The position numbers and the translations under genes were made by a program. The notes below the pieces were generated by a model. That model was not told where the DNA came from. It did no database searches and saw only the letters and a list, made by a program, of their open reading frames with translations. This document shows positions 35,170 to 44,915 of a stretch of DNA of 64,000 nt, piece by piece. The stretch's first letter is position 1; each line of letters begins with the position of its first letter. Origin of the DNA: Flammeovirga aprica JL-4 (GTDB taxonomy: Bacteria > Bacteroidota > Bacteroidia > Cytophagales > Flammeovirgaceae); contig NZ_JABANE010000041.1 of the NCBI RefSeq assembly GCF_012844305.1, forward strand, positions 1 to 64,000, in the 5' to 3' direction.

Positions 35170-35958
35170 TTATAGTGATCTCGCTATTCTCAGTCCCAAG
35201 AAATTCATTTTCACATCTGGCTTATCAAAATTACGGTAAGCCGGACGACAGAACAGCACTTCACTCATAAATGATCCCCCTCTATACACTTTATCCGTTC
35301 CATTCTGAATGCCTTGAGGATTACTTTGCATTGCTTGTTTATAAGACGTTTCGCTATACCAGTCATTCACCCATTCCCATACATTGCCCTGCAAATCATA
35401 AATTCCTAATTCATTTGCCGCTTTTGTTCCTACTTCTTGATGCTGATTATTTTCAGTATTAGAAGTCATCCAAGCTCTTTGTTCTATATTTTGAGAGGAA
35501 ACATCCATCTTTACCCCCTTCTTTCCTCCTCTTGTCACATATTCCCACTCAGATTCTGTAAGCAACCTATAGTCTTTTCCTGTTAGCGTATTCAGTTTCT
35601 TTAAGAATTCCTGACAATCGTTCCATGATACCATCTCCACAGGATGATTCCCCATTTTCATTTCACTAGGATTTTCTCCCATTACAGCCTCCCAAAGTGC
35701 TTGTGTCACTTCAAATTTCCCAACGAAAAAACCGTCTATCGTTACTTCATGAACAGGTACTGATGGATTTATCCCATTATCCAATAATAAATCGCCTTTT
35801 TTATCTCCCATTTTGAAAGTACTTCCTTTGACAAAAACCATATCAAAGCTGACGCCTTGAGCTGTATCAGTATAATTTTTCTTCTTTTGTGCATAAGTTG
35901 AAGGCACCATTAAAATGCAAGAAAGAAATAGCAGGATGTTCTTTATGTGATTGTTCAT
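35170..35958 (-). CDS. SUMF1/FGE-sulfatase-domain protein, secreted
   Basis: The 262-residue protein has a signal peptide (to about residue 23, TYAQ) and a formylglycine-generating-enzyme fold: MVFVKGSTFKMGDKKGD, VHEVTIDGFFVGKFEVTQALWEAVMG, VSWNDCQEFLKKLN, RLLTESEWEYVTRGG, DLQGNVWEWVNDWY and YRGGSF. The active-site region reads SEVLFCRPAYR, so only one of the two catalytic cysteines of true formylglycine-generating enzymes is present. It is therefore probably a SUMF1-fold protein with another role, as in many gliding and secretion lipoproteins. Confidence 0.82.
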   Translation of the reverse strand: MNNHIKNILLFLSCILMVPSTYAQKKKNYTDTAQGVSFDMVFVKGSTFKMGDKKGDLLLDNGINPSVPVHEVTIDGFFVGKFEVTQALWEAVMGENPSEMKMGNHPVEMVSWNDCQEFLKKLNTLTGKDYRLLTESEWEYVTRGGKKGVKMDVSSQNIEQRAWMTSNTENNQHQEVGTKAANELGIYDLQGNVWEWVNDWYSETSYKQAMQSNPQGIQNGTDKVYRGGSFMSEVLFCRPAYRNFDKPDVKMNFLGLRIARSL

Positions 35959-35987
35959 AGAGGTTTTTAAAATTTATTTGTCATTTA

Positions 35988-36023
35988 ATAAAAAAGGTCA
36001 AATAAATAGCAGTATTTGACCTT
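35988..36023 (-). terminator. terminator of the MoxR gene
   Basis: On the minus strand AAGGTCAAATA pairs with TATTTGACCTT (11 bp, complement of 36013-36023 and 35994-36004) around an 8-nt loop and runs into a T-tract. It lies 11 nt after the MoxR stop. Confidence 0.85.
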
Positions 36024-36033
36024 CTTGAGCATA

Positions 36034-37008
36034 TTATAAAAGTTTTTTAATGATATCTACAATGGTAATACCTTCTGCTTCAGCCTTAAAGTTTCTTACC
36101 ACTCTATGCCTTAAAACACTTACCGCTACTGCTTTGATATCTTCAATATCAGGAGAATATTTACCGGATAAGATTGCATGACATTTTGCTGCAATCACCA
36201 AATACTGGGATGCCCTTGGCCCTGCTCCCCAATCGACAAATTTATTTGTATACTCATCTGCTAATTCTGAATTAGGACGAGTCTTATGTACTAACTTCAC
36301 AGCGTACTCTACGACATTATCTGCAATTGGAACTCTACGGATCAAGTGCTGATAATAAAGAATTTCCTCTGCCCCCATCACTCTATCGACCACTTTCTTT
36401 TCATCGTTAGTGGTTGCTTTCACTACATTTACCTCATCTGCATACGAAGGGTAATCCAAGATGATATTAAACATAAATCGATCTAACTGCGCCTCTGGCA
36501 ACGGGTAAGTACCTTCCTGTTCAATTGGGTTTTGAGTGGCTAATACAAAGAAAGGTTTCTCCAATTGAAATTCCTGATTGGCAATCGTCACCTTATACTC
36601 CTGCATTGCCTCCAAAAGTGCGGACTGCGTTTTAGGAGGAGTACGGTTAATTTCATCCGCTAAAATAATATTAGAGAAAATTGGACCTTTCACAAACTTG
36701 AACTTACGGTCTTGATCCATGGTTTCTGCCCCTAAAATATCTGAAGGCATCAAGTCTGGCGTAAACTGAATTCTACTAAAGTCCAAATCTAAGGCTTGTG
36801 CCACAGTATTGATCAAAAGGGTTTTTGCCAATCCTGGAACACCTTGTAATAAGGCATGTCCTTGACTGAAAATAGCCGTCAATACAAAATGTACGGTATC
36901 TTCCTGACCAATTACAACTTTCCCTATTTCCGCTTTTAATTGATTATATTTTTTATGTAATGCATCTGCTGCTTCCTTATCAGATCCAAAAGTGATTTTT
37001 GACGTCAT
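36034..37008 (-). CDS. MoxR family AAA+ ATPase
   Basis: A cytoplasmic chaperone-like ATPase of 324 residues, thought to help assemble or activate protein complexes together with von Willebrand A domain partners. Walker A is GVPGLAKTLL (about residues 58-67), Walker B is IILADEINRTPPKTQSALLEAMQE, sensor 1 is ATQNPIEQEGTYPLPEAQLDRF, and GAGPRASQ lies near the end. Usually DUF58 and VWA genes lie next to it, but here none is adjacent. It has a clean terminator. Confidence 0.9.
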   Translation of the reverse strand: MTSKITFGSDKEAADALHKKYNQLKAEIGKVVIGQEDTVHFVLTAIFSQGHALLQGVPGLAKTLLINTVAQALDLDFSRIQFTPDLMPSDILGAETMDQDRKFKFVKGPIFSNIILADEINRTPPKTQSALLEAMQEYKVTIANQEFQLEKPFFVLATQNPIEQEGTYPLPEAQLDRFMFNIILDYPSYADEVNVVKATTNDEKKVVDRVMGAEEILYYQHLIRRVPIADNVVEYAVKLVHKTRPNSELADEYTNKFVDWGAGPRASQYLVIAAKCHAILSGKYSPDIEDIKAVAVSVLRHRVVRNFKAEAEGITIVDIIKKLL

Positions 37009-37177
37009 GTTTTAATTGTTATTCTAGCGACCTTATTGCTTGCTAAAAGCAAAATAAAAAATCAATGAAGTATTCACTTATCAATTCATCCTATATTTTA
37101 GGACAATTGAAATTAGTTTTTTTTGGGGAATAAATCAAGTGTAATAGGATAAGGAGTGTTTTCAACTTTTATAAAAA

Positions 37178-37211
37178 TAAAAAGGACCCCCTTGCAAGCA
37201 AGGAAGGTCCC
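37178..37211 (-). terminator. terminator of the repeat-lipoprotein gene
   Basis: On the minus strand GGACCTTCCTTGC pairs with GCAAGGGGGTCC (one small internal mismatch loop) and is followed by TTTTTATTTTT. It lies about 47 nt after the stop. Confidence 0.75.
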
Positions 37212-37257
37212 GATGATGTAAAGTTTATCTCAAAAAATGAGCTACATCAATCTATAT

Positions 37258-40200
37258 TTATTCAATTCCAACAACTCTTCTACCTGTACCATAGTCAACA
37301 TCAATTTTCTTGTCAACACCTGGCTCAACCATTAAACTAACGATTGATAAATTAGTTGAAGGATTACCTGGTACTTCAGTACCACTGTTATTCACATTAC
37401 CACCTACAACTTTAAAACTAGTTTCTGAAATGCTATTGGCATTTGATCTATATCCAGCACCTCCGTCTATCAATAATTCATCTGAATCATAATTAGCAGG
37501 ATCTATGTTACCATTTAAGTTATAGAATTCTGATGCAATCCAACTTAATGTAGCTTCCGATGTTACTGCACCTATTGAAGTTACTGTTATTGCAGGAGGA
37601 GTAGAAGGATCATATCCTGTACCTCCAGCTCCAGAAGAAACATTAAAACCTGTTATTTCTCCTCCACTAATTAATGCGGTAGCAACAGGAGCTGTTGGTT
37701 GTTTAGACTCAATTACAACTGATGGTGCAGCTGTGTAATAACCTACCGACATCACTTCTGCAGTTCCATTATCATCTAATCTTAACTCACCTCCAACAAC
37801 TTCAAAGTCATTGCTATGATTCTGTAAATCTCCGATATCACCTGAAGCTACATCAACAGCCTGGCTTGTATACTCTAAAACATTTGGTTTAAAGAAGTAA
37901 CCAGAACCAGCGTTATCAACCATAAATTGATATCTTGAACCAAATGTTGACCAAGTTGCTGTTGCCCCAGTACCATTTCCACCTGTGATAGTAATTGTTG
38001 GAGCCTCAGTATAGTTACCATTTGAACTTGCTACATAAATACCAGTCACCTTACCATTAAGGTTTGCCATTGCTTCAAAACCAGTAGTTTCTACATTATT
38101 TGAAGTGATCTTAACATAACCTTGGTAATTAGCGTCAGATCCAGATGGTATGTAGTAATAACCAGGGTAATCAACTGTAAATCCTGAAACTAGTCCATTT
38201 AAAACTATTTCGCTTTGCTCTACATAAGCTGTTGTGTTATAGCTACCTGCAGGAGGAGCTGCAATTGTGACTGTAGGAATATCAGTATAACCTGATCCTC
38301 CATTTGTAATTTTGATTTTTGAAACCTTATAACATAAATCTGCTTCTCCTGTTGCTGATGTCTCTCCTTGTATAGGGTGAATTACAACAGTTGGAGCAAT
38401 TGTATAATTTTCTCCTTTATCATTTGGATCAACAAAGATCATACTTACAGTTGATGCTAAATCAAAACTTGTTACTGAAGCATCAGAATTAGATCCAGTG
38501 TATCCTTTGTAATTTTTAGATCCTACAGTTTCAAATGTAACAGAAACTCCTTGATCAGAAGTTACAATATCACCCGTAAATTCGTTATAGTAAACACCAT
38601 AGTTATAGCTTCCACCACTAGTAATTCTTAGGTTCGAAATTTTACCATTAATGTAGGCTTTGTAAGTAACCGCTAAATTATCAACAGCATCACCACTTGG
38701 TGCAGTACTTACTGTAATAGTAGGTTCTGCAGAATATAAACCATTATCAACAGCCAATACATCTGATCCAGAAGGATTCTCAATTTTCAAACCTCCCTCA
38801 TAAGTTACTGTACTAACGTCTGAACTTAATTGTGGTGTACCAAGATCATTTAAAACACTATCTAAGATATTAATAGAGGTCATATCCATTGATTGTATTT
38901 CTGAATTTGTATAAGGAACTTCTAAAAGGTTAGAACTAAAAGTACCTGCTGCAATCTCATTAGTTGATGATGATGTCACTTTGAAAAGACCTGTTCTTTC
39001 ATTGCTGGCATTCTTTATTTCAATATAATAAGTCGCACTTGGTTGACCTACAGTCCATGCTGCAGTTGTAGTGAAACTTCTTACTCTTGCATGTGGGATA
39101 TTTGTAATATTAAGCTCTGGTGTTTTACTGTTAACATCACTTGTAATTGTAACTGATGGTTTGTCAGCATCATCTAAAGCAGAAACCAATGTTCCTGGTG
39201 CTCCAGTATAAGAATAACCAAACCCATACTCCAATTCTTTCTTACCACTAGCTGTAGAAGCTTGATAATTTTCAAGTGGGCCTTGAATATCAAAGTCAAA
39301 ACCTCCAGTATATTTTTTACCCAATGCCTTAACAACTACAGTTGTATTAGACTTAAATGCTGGGCTATATCCTGCTCCACCATTTCCATCTGAGATAGTA
39401 ACTTTTGTAAATGTACCATTCATTTGAGATCCAGCTACTGATGCTTCATCAATTGGCATTCCTGAAGGATCAAGATTATCAAGAGCATTCGTTTTTAAAG
39501 TAACTGTTGGAATACCCATTGAGTAAAGGTAACCACTACCTCCATTTGTCACTCTAATAGTATCTACCTCACCAGACATTACAGCTTCAGCCGTAGCACC
39601 TGAACCATTACCACCGCTAATAGTAACAGCAGGTACTGATGTATAACCTGTACCAGCATAAGTCACAGATTGAATACTTTTTACCTTACCCTCAAAATTA
39701 GCCGTATAAATTAACTCTGACTCAATATGTTTAGTTGGTCTAATACCAGTAACAGACTTTTGCTCATAAGACACTTGGAAATAATCATTTAAATCATCTC
39801 CACCATCCCAATCAAAAGTCTTCTTATTCGCCTGCTTGATGATTGCAATATTGTCAACAGGTCCCTCAACACGAGCAAATGCATTCACTCCACTAACATT
39901 AAGGGCTACATCTAATGCATTTTCGTTTTCACCACCTGTATAACCAGAACCTTCAGCTGTAATTGTAACTAAATCACGGTTTTCTCCACTATTACGTGTA
40001 GGATCATTTAACCACGCTCCAGTTGTTAATGATCTTGGAACAATCATAGTACTTAATGTAGCTCCTGAACCTGAAGCTGGAGGAGCTGCAATTTCAATTG
40101 TAGCACCTGGTACATTAGGAATATCAGTATTTTCACCATCCCAGTTAGTAGAACCATTCTGTAATGGATTAGAAGTAAAAATAGTACTAAAAGTTTCAAC

Positions 40201-41247
40201 TCTAGGGTTATCCTCTACTTCTCCAACACGCTTATTTAATGCAATCTCTTGATCTGCACTAAAATCGCTGAATTGCATACGGATTGGCAATCCATTAATC
40301 GCTGTTGGAACTCTTAAGCTATACATACCACCTGATGTTGTAGTAGATGAAAGTGCTCCTTCATAAGCAGCTTTTAAAATACGTGGTGATAGGTAATCTT
40401 GGAATTGGATATCTCCGATAAGATCCTCTTGAGGTTCACCATCTTCATCTTGGTTTTTCTCATCATAGTATCTTGTCACAAAATCCTCTTGGAAGTTATC
40501 CAAATAACGAGTGTAGAAACGAGAATCTGTCACATCAATTGACGCTGAAATTCTCACACCATCTGGAACTGCAGTTCTTGCAGCTGTAATAGTATTTGAA
40601 ACGTACACTGCATTACCACTAATTACAGATGTACCCAATGAATCTGAAACATTGAATACAGGAATAATAGTAGAAGCATGTCTGTACTGTATAACATCTG
40701 TTCTATCAGTAATGTTAGGTACCCACATTGTATCTACGTCACTCCATGTGTAAGCAGAATCTACTGTAGAGAAAGGACCTGCCATTGATAATGCTTCTGG
40801 AGATAAGAACTCTAAGTTCATTGATACAGGTGTATGGTCTGCCAATTCAACATTTACTGTTGCTACACCTGGCTTTACATTAGCGAAGAAAGCAAAACCT
40901 TGTTCGTTTGCAGTAACTGTCGCTAAAGAATCACCTTGAATGAAAGTAACAATAGCATTAGAACCAGAGTGAGTATCTAATGATCTGTTATTACTATTTG
41001 TAAAAGAAGTCTCATTTGCTGAAACAACCTTAACAGTATAGTCGATTAAATAGCCGTTAGTTTTAAGGCTGTCCATTACTCTAGCTTTAGCTAAAGAGTC
41101 TTGAAGTAAGGCATCTTGTTGTGCGAGGTTCGCTTGATCATTGAGGAAATCTTGCTCGGAATATTCTTTATTACATCCGATTAAACCCGCGAAAAGGAAG
41201 GAAGAGGCAATAGCGATGCTCTTCCAGTTTTTCCAACTGTAATTCAT
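37258..41247 (-). CDS. 1329-residue lipoprotein with degenerate GSGYT-type repeats
   Basis: The start is a lipoprotein signal with lipobox LIGC (Cys25), then a Gln/Asp-rich helical segment (residues 28-60) and a strand-rich N-terminal domain (about 65-340). From residue 360 to the end, degenerate repeats follow, with units such as GTGYTSVPAVTISGGNGSGA, GGSGYTDIPTVTI, GNYTEAPTITITGGNGTGA and GGTGYDPSTPPAITV. At least six to eight units can be counted. Similar short repeats occur in surface and phage-tail beta proteins, so an extended beta fold at the cell surface is likely. I know no function. It lies 94 bp after a barrel gene, and both probably form one transcript. Confidence 0.7.
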   Translation of the reverse strand: MNYSWKNWKSIAIASSFLFAGLIGCNKEYSEQDFLNDQANLAQQDALLQDSLAKARVMDSLKTNGYLIDYTVKVVSANETSFTNSNNRSLDTHSGSNAIVTFIQGDSLATVTANEQGFAFFANVKPGVATVNVELADHTPVSMNLEFLSPEALSMAGPFSTVDSAYTWSDVDTMWVPNITDRTDVIQYRHASTIIPVFNVSDSLGTSVISGNAVYVSNTITAARTAVPDGVRISASIDVTDSRFYTRYLDNFQEDFVTRYYDEKNQDEDGEPQEDLIGDIQFQDYLSPRILKAAYEGALSSTTTSGGMYSLRVPTAINGLPIRMQFSDFSADQEIALNKRVGEVEDNPRVETFSTIFTSNPLQNGSTNWDGENTDIPNVPGATIEIAAPPASGSGATLSTMIVPRSLTTGAWLNDPTRNSGENRDLVTITAEGSGYTGGENENALDVALNVSGVNAFARVEGPVDNIAIIKQANKKTFDWDGGDDLNDYFQVSYEQKSVTGIRPTKHIESELIYTANFEGKVKSIQSVTYAGTGYTSVPAVTISGGNGSGATAEAVMSGEVDTIRVTNGGSGYLYSMGIPTVTLKTNALDNLDPSGMPIDEASVAGSQMNGTFTKVTISDGNGGAGYSPAFKSNTTVVVKALGKKYTGGFDFDIQGPLENYQASTASGKKELEYGFGYSYTGAPGTLVSALDDADKPSVTITSDVNSKTPELNITNIPHARVRSFTTTAAWTVGQPSATYYIEIKNASNERTGLFKVTSSSTNEIAAGTFSSNLLEVPYTNSEIQSMDMTSINILDSVLNDLGTPQLSSDVSTVTYEGGLKIENPSGSDVLAVDNGLYSAEPTITVSTAPSGDAVDNLAVTYKAYINGKISNLRITSGGSYNYGVYYNEFTGDIVTSDQGVSVTFETVGSKNYKGYTGSNSDASVTSFDLASTVSMIFVDPNDKGENYTIAPTVVIHPIQGETSATGEADLCYKVSKIKITNGGSGYTDIPTVTIAAPPAGSYNTTAYVEQSEIVLNGLVSGFTVDYPGYYYIPSGSDANYQGYVKITSNNVETTGFEAMANLNGKVTGIYVASSNGNYTEAPTITITGGNGTGATATWSTFGSRYQFMVDNAGSGYFFKPNVLEYTSQAVDVASGDIGDLQNHSNDFEVVGGELRLDDNGTAEVMSVGYYTAAPSVVIESKQPTAPVATALISGGEITGFNVSSGAGGTGYDPSTPPAITVTSIGAVTSEATLSWIASEFYNLNGNIDPANYDSDELLIDGGAGYRSNANSISETSFKVVGGNVNNSGTEVPGNPSTNLSIVSLMVEPGVDKKIDVDYGTGRRVVGIE

Positions 41248-41341
41248 GATTTTTGTTGTAATAGTTTTTTAATAGATTGATGTTTCTATTTTCTGGAGAA
41301 TTATTTAAATGAAATAGTTATGTTAGATAAAGTGTAACATT

Positions 41342-42148
41342 TTAATAACCCAATGAAATAGTTAGCATAAAAGAATTAGACCTTAATTCTTTACCAGCTT
41401 GTGCTTCAACGTTTAACACAGAAGCATTGATGTCTTGCATCCCTAGGTTATAACGGCCTTCAATTCTTAATGAATAGTCGTTGATTACCTCTGGAATTTT
41501 TACACCAAGAGAAAAGATTAGTCCAAATGTGCTACGTTGATATTCGTCATACACATTTTGTGATTGTGTTGGTGATGTACTTGTTCCACCATCAACAGCA
41601 TAGGTTCTCTTTGCAAGCTCATGTGCTGCAAAGTTAAATTGATAGGTTCCACCTGCTCCTACATAAGGAGCTAAATTTCCGACAGGCAACTCATATGTAA
41701 GCATCACCGGTACGAGGATATTCTGCAATCGCACACTTCTATCGTGTACTCTTTGCGTAAATTGTCCTGAACTAGATTCAAAAGTTCTTGTTACATCAGG
41801 CTTGTTACCGCCATTCTGAAAGTAAAGAACTTCAGCTCTTACGTTAAGTTTGTCAAAAATTGAGTAGGTTCCATAGGCACCCAGTGTAAGGCCATAACGT
41901 GTCCCTGAGTAGAGATCAAAGGTACTTGCCGTTCCTCCTAACGTGATTCCATAACCAAATTTACTGTAGACATACTCATCCTCTCCAGAAGTGGATTCTG
42001 AAGTACCAGCATCATCGATCTGCCCCTCTGACGAGGATACAGTTTGAGTCGTAGTTTCTGAGTCATTTGCTTCAGTCTGTGCATTGGCATGAAAAAAAGT
42101 TAATAGGAGTAAGGAAGTAATAATAGTTAGCTTACCCATTTTTAACAT
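41342..42148 (-). CDS. outer-membrane beta-barrel protein, PorT-like
   Basis: The 268-residue protein has a signal peptide ending near FHANAQ (residue 24), a low-complexity acidic Ser/Thr linker (residues 25-60) and a beta-barrel of alternating strands: YGITLGGTASTF, LNVRAEVLYFQNGG, PVMLTYELPVGNLAPYVGAGGTYQF, FSLGVKIP and FMLTISLGY at the C-terminus. It looks like the PorT-family outer-membrane proteins. The promoter lies at 42174-42203, and the next gene in the transcript is the giant repeat lipoprotein, so the two may work together. Confidence 0.75.
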   Translation of the reverse strand: MLKMGKLTIITSLLLLTFFHANAQTEANDSETTTQTVSSSEGQIDDAGTSESTSGEDEYVYSKFGYGITLGGTASTFDLYSGTRYGLTLGAYGTYSIFDKLNVRAEVLYFQNGGNKPDVTRTFESSSGQFTQRVHDRSVRLQNILVPVMLTYELPVGNLAPYVGAGGTYQFNFAAHELAKRTYAVDGGTSTSPTQSQNVYDEYQRSTFGLIFSLGVKIPEVINDYSLRIEGRYNLGMQDINASVLNVEAQAGKELRSNSFMLTISLGY

Positions 42149-42173
42149 TTTTTGAAATAATTAATTTACACTA

Positions 42174-42203
42174 CAAATGTATAGGATAATAATTAATTTT
42201 CAA
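42174..42203 (-). promoter_or_regulatory. Bacteroidota-type promoter of the barrel/repeat-lipoprotein pair
   Basis: On the minus strand TTG (complement of 42201-42203), a 19-nt spacer and TACATTTG (complement of 42174-42181) match TTG/TAnnTTTG exactly. Predicted start near 42167, about 20 nt before the ATG. Confidence 0.6.
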
Positions 42204-42314
42204 GGTGTATTTCAAAAAAAAAATTCCACAATAAAACCCATAAAAGTATATATATCAATATATTTAACGCTCATAACACTGATTACTCATGTAGGTTATT
42301 TTTAGAAAAAGAAA

Positions 42315-42353
42315 ATAAAAAAGAGGTACAATAATTTTCATTATTATACCTCT
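42315..42353 (-). terminator. terminator of the SurA-type gene pair
   Basis: On the minus strand AGAGGTATAATAAT pairs with ATTATTGTACCTCT with at most one weak pair around a 4-nt loop, and TTTTTT follows. It lies about 32 nt after the stop at 42385. Confidence 0.8.
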
Positions 42354-42384
42354 ATTGAGCGAGTACAATTAATTATATGTTTAA

Positions 42385-43734
42385 TTATATACCCTCTAAA
42401 ATATTACATCCTTCAAATTCAGGATCAATTTCTATAAAGACGTCATTTTTTGCCGATTTAATCCATTTTTCAAGGATCTCATTCTTCTGACTATTCAGCG
42501 TTGCTTGCTGTAATTTTTGATAATCATCTTTCAAGTTCGCATAGTGCGGTGGCTTGTAATCTGAATAATAAATGATTCTCACAGCATCTTGTCCATCTTC
42601 CGTACGGTACTTCAAAGGCTTTGAAGTGTTTCCTACTGTCATAGTATCAATAGCAAAGAATACAACAGGGTCCAACTCATCTGTTGCCATATAAGAACTA
42701 CCAGTTACATTATTTTTGAAATACCCTGCATTGGCACGTGTAGGTTGATCATCAGAATAAAGGTTTACTGCTTTTTCAAAACCTAATGTATCTGTTTCGG
42801 CAATCAAGGTTCTAATACTGTCCAAGAAAACCTCTGCATCTTTAACATCCTGATAGTTTGACTTCGGTCTGATCAAGATATGTCTTGCTCTAAAGCGTCC
42901 ACCTCTTCTTTCTAACAACTGAATTAAGTGGTAACCGAAATCAGACTCTACAGGGTCTGCAATTTCATTTGGTTCAACCGTCAATGCTATTTCTTCAAAT
43001 TCCGGCACCAATTCTCCTCTACCATGCCATCCAAGGTCACCACCTTTTCTCGCTGAACCATAATCTTGAGAATATTGTTTTGCTAAAACGCCAAAATCTT
43101 CACCATCTAAAATTCGCTTTTTGATGTCCATCAATTGCTGTTTTGCCTTTTCTTTTTCCGATTCGGATACTTGAGGCTCTCTCACAATCTGACCTACCTT
43201 CACTTCTGCAGACAAGAATGGAATACTATCTTGAGGGATAGACTCAAAGTACTTTTTCACCTGCTTCGGTGTAATTGTCACATCAGAAATGATCTGCTGT
43301 TGCATGGTCTGCACTGTCATTTGCTCTTTCACTTGGTCTCTCAAGTCATCTCTCAAATCGTTCACAGAACTACCCAAAGTCTTTTCTAATTTCTCTTGAG
43401 AACCGGCTTGAAGGATAAAATACTGCATACGTCTTTCCAATTCATCAGAAACTCTAGCATCATCCACCTCAATGGAGTCAATCTGAGCTTTAGCATACAT
43501 GATTTTATTTACGATCAATCCTTTAAGAATATCACATTTCGCCTCTTTTTTATCTTGAGGATATTGTCCATTGGCCAACATTTGTTGATATCCTGCTTCC
43601 ACTTCAGACAATAGTATAATATTATTATCTACCTTGGCTATAATTTTATCGACAGGCACTGCATCATCTTGTGCGAAAACGGAAGATGCAAAAAGGAGTA
43701 TAAATCCTATTAAGGTGTAAGTACGTTGATTCAT
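42385..43734 (-). CDS. SurA-like periplasmic peptidylprolyl isomerase
   Basis: A chaperone for outer-membrane proteins, 449 residues. Signal peptide to about residue 21 (SVFAQ), then a SurA N-domain (VDKIIAKVDNNIILLSEVEAGYQQML), a first PpiC parvulin domain (about 180-280; YSQDYGSARKGGDLGWHGRGELVPEFEEIA and FGYHLIQLLERRGG), and a second, more divergent one starting at RARHILIRPK. This order fits SurA. The gene lies 43 bp after a second SurA-type gene, so the two are co-transcribed. Confidence 0.88.
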   Translation of the reverse strand: MNQRTYTLIGFILLFASSVFAQDDAVPVDKIIAKVDNNIILLSEVEAGYQQMLANGQYPQDKKEAKCDILKGLIVNKIMYAKAQIDSIEVDDARVSDELERRMQYFILQAGSQEKLEKTLGSSVNDLRDDLRDQVKEQMTVQTMQQQIISDVTITPKQVKKYFESIPQDSIPFLSAEVKVGQIVREPQVSESEKEKAKQQLMDIKKRILDGEDFGVLAKQYSQDYGSARKGGDLGWHGRGELVPEFEEIALTVEPNEIADPVESDFGYHLIQLLERRGGRFRARHILIRPKSNYQDVKDAEVFLDSIRTLIAETDTLGFEKAVNLYSDDQPTRANAGYFKNNVTGSSYMATDELDPVVFFAIDTMTVGNTSKPLKYRTEDGQDAVRIIYYSDYKPPHYANLKDDYQKLQQATLNSQKNEILEKWIKSAKNDVFIEIDPEFEGCNILEGI

Positions 43735-43777
43735 ATTGACTCTATACTTCTATTTAAAGTATTTTCTGTTTAGCGTT

Positions 43778-44686
43778 TTATTCTTCTGAGACAAAAATCT
43801 CATATTCATTATTTTTTGTAGCTTCTTCATATAATTGACTTTCCAACTCACTGCGAAGCTTCAATTTTCTTTTTCCTAAGATCACATTCTTTACTTGCTG
43901 AGACACAAACTGCAAAGGTGGTGTTTGATCTACAATCTTATAATCATCAATTTTGAAGATATAAGTATTTGACTCATCATTTGCCTCCCACAATTTATCT
44001 CTTTTCAATAAATTGGTTACCTCAGACTGTGAGTTCATAAATGGCGTCCCGAAGAGGAGCTCATCCAAATCCAACCACACAGAATCCTCCAAATGTACAA
44101 AATCTGCATAAGCAAAAGCAGAAGATTTCAATTTTTCTTTGTCTTTCTCCTTCTTACTTTTCAACCACCCTTTCACTTTCTTCAATTCAGGAGCAGAGTT
44201 AGGGTATCTTAAAAATGATCCTCTCACAATATTTGTTTTAAGGATAAAATCTTCAGAATTCTTGAGATAGTACGATTTAATCTGTTCATCAGTCACCACA
44301 GTATCAAGGTGGGAAGCGATGTATTCTCTTTCATATTCATGCATGATTAATTGAAACTTATACTCTTCCAGTCTCCTATCTAAGTCCAATTTCTCTACAT
44401 CTACTTGAGAAGCCGCTTTTTCTAAAGTAATAACTTTTCTAACCCAAGTGCTGATATATCTGTCTCTGATATTTATAGAATCTTTTCTTGACATTCTTGC
44501 ATTAAAAAGATTCTTGATTTCAGTATCATATAACACTTTGTCATTCACTCTAGCTAAAGGAATTCTTGAGTTCTGAATATTCTCTTCCTCTATCGCTTTT
44601 GAAAATGATTTCTTGATTTGATCACATGAAGACGCAATCAATAGTAAGCCCATCAAGCTATATATGTAGAAGTTTTTCTTAATCAT
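43778..44686 (-). CDS. SurA N-domain lipoprotein, peptidylprolyl-isomerase-like
   Basis: The 302-residue lipoprotein has the lipobox ASSC (Cys about 21). It has a SurA-type N-domain: PLARVNDKVLYDTEIKNLF, RDRYISTWVRKVITLEKAA and YEREYIASHLDTVVTDEQIKSYY. Unlike the downstream protein it has no clear PpiC catalytic domain, so it is probably a chaperone partner anchored in the membrane. It is the first gene of the pair. An isolated -7 box TAAATTTG (minus strand, 44692-44699) lies close to the start codon. Confidence 0.75.
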   Translation of the reverse strand: MIKKNFYIYSLMGLLLIASSCDQIKKSFSKAIEEENIQNSRIPLARVNDKVLYDTEIKNLFNARMSRKDSINIRDRYISTWVRKVITLEKAASQVDVEKLDLDRRLEEYKFQLIMHEYEREYIASHLDTVVTDEQIKSYYLKNSEDFILKTNIVRGSFLRYPNSAPELKKVKGWLKSKKEKDKEKLKSSAFAYADFVHLEDSVWLDLDELLFGTPFMNSQSEVTNLLKRDKLWEANDESNTYIFKIDDYKIVDQTPPLQFVSQQVKNVILGKRKLKLRSELESQLYEEATKNNEYEIFVSEE

Positions 44687-44915
44687 AGAGGCAAATTTAA
44701 TTAATTAGAATTGCCGTGCATTATTCGTGACACACAATACGCCGTTTTTGATGAAAAAAAAGTATTAAAATTCTTTAAATTTAATCTTTTGCATCCATTC
44801 TAAATACCCCTTCACACAGGTTAAGATCGAAAAAATCTCCTATATTTGGGCTTTAATGGATAAAAAGACTTGAGCAACCTAAAATCAAGTTTTTACATAA
44901 AGTAAGAATTTTAAT

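Noticed and set aside
37258-41247. Repeats of the giant lipoprotein as a CRISPR array or tandem DNA repeat
   Set aside because: The repeats exist at protein level and are divergent. DNA spacing is irregular, with no conserved direct repeat.
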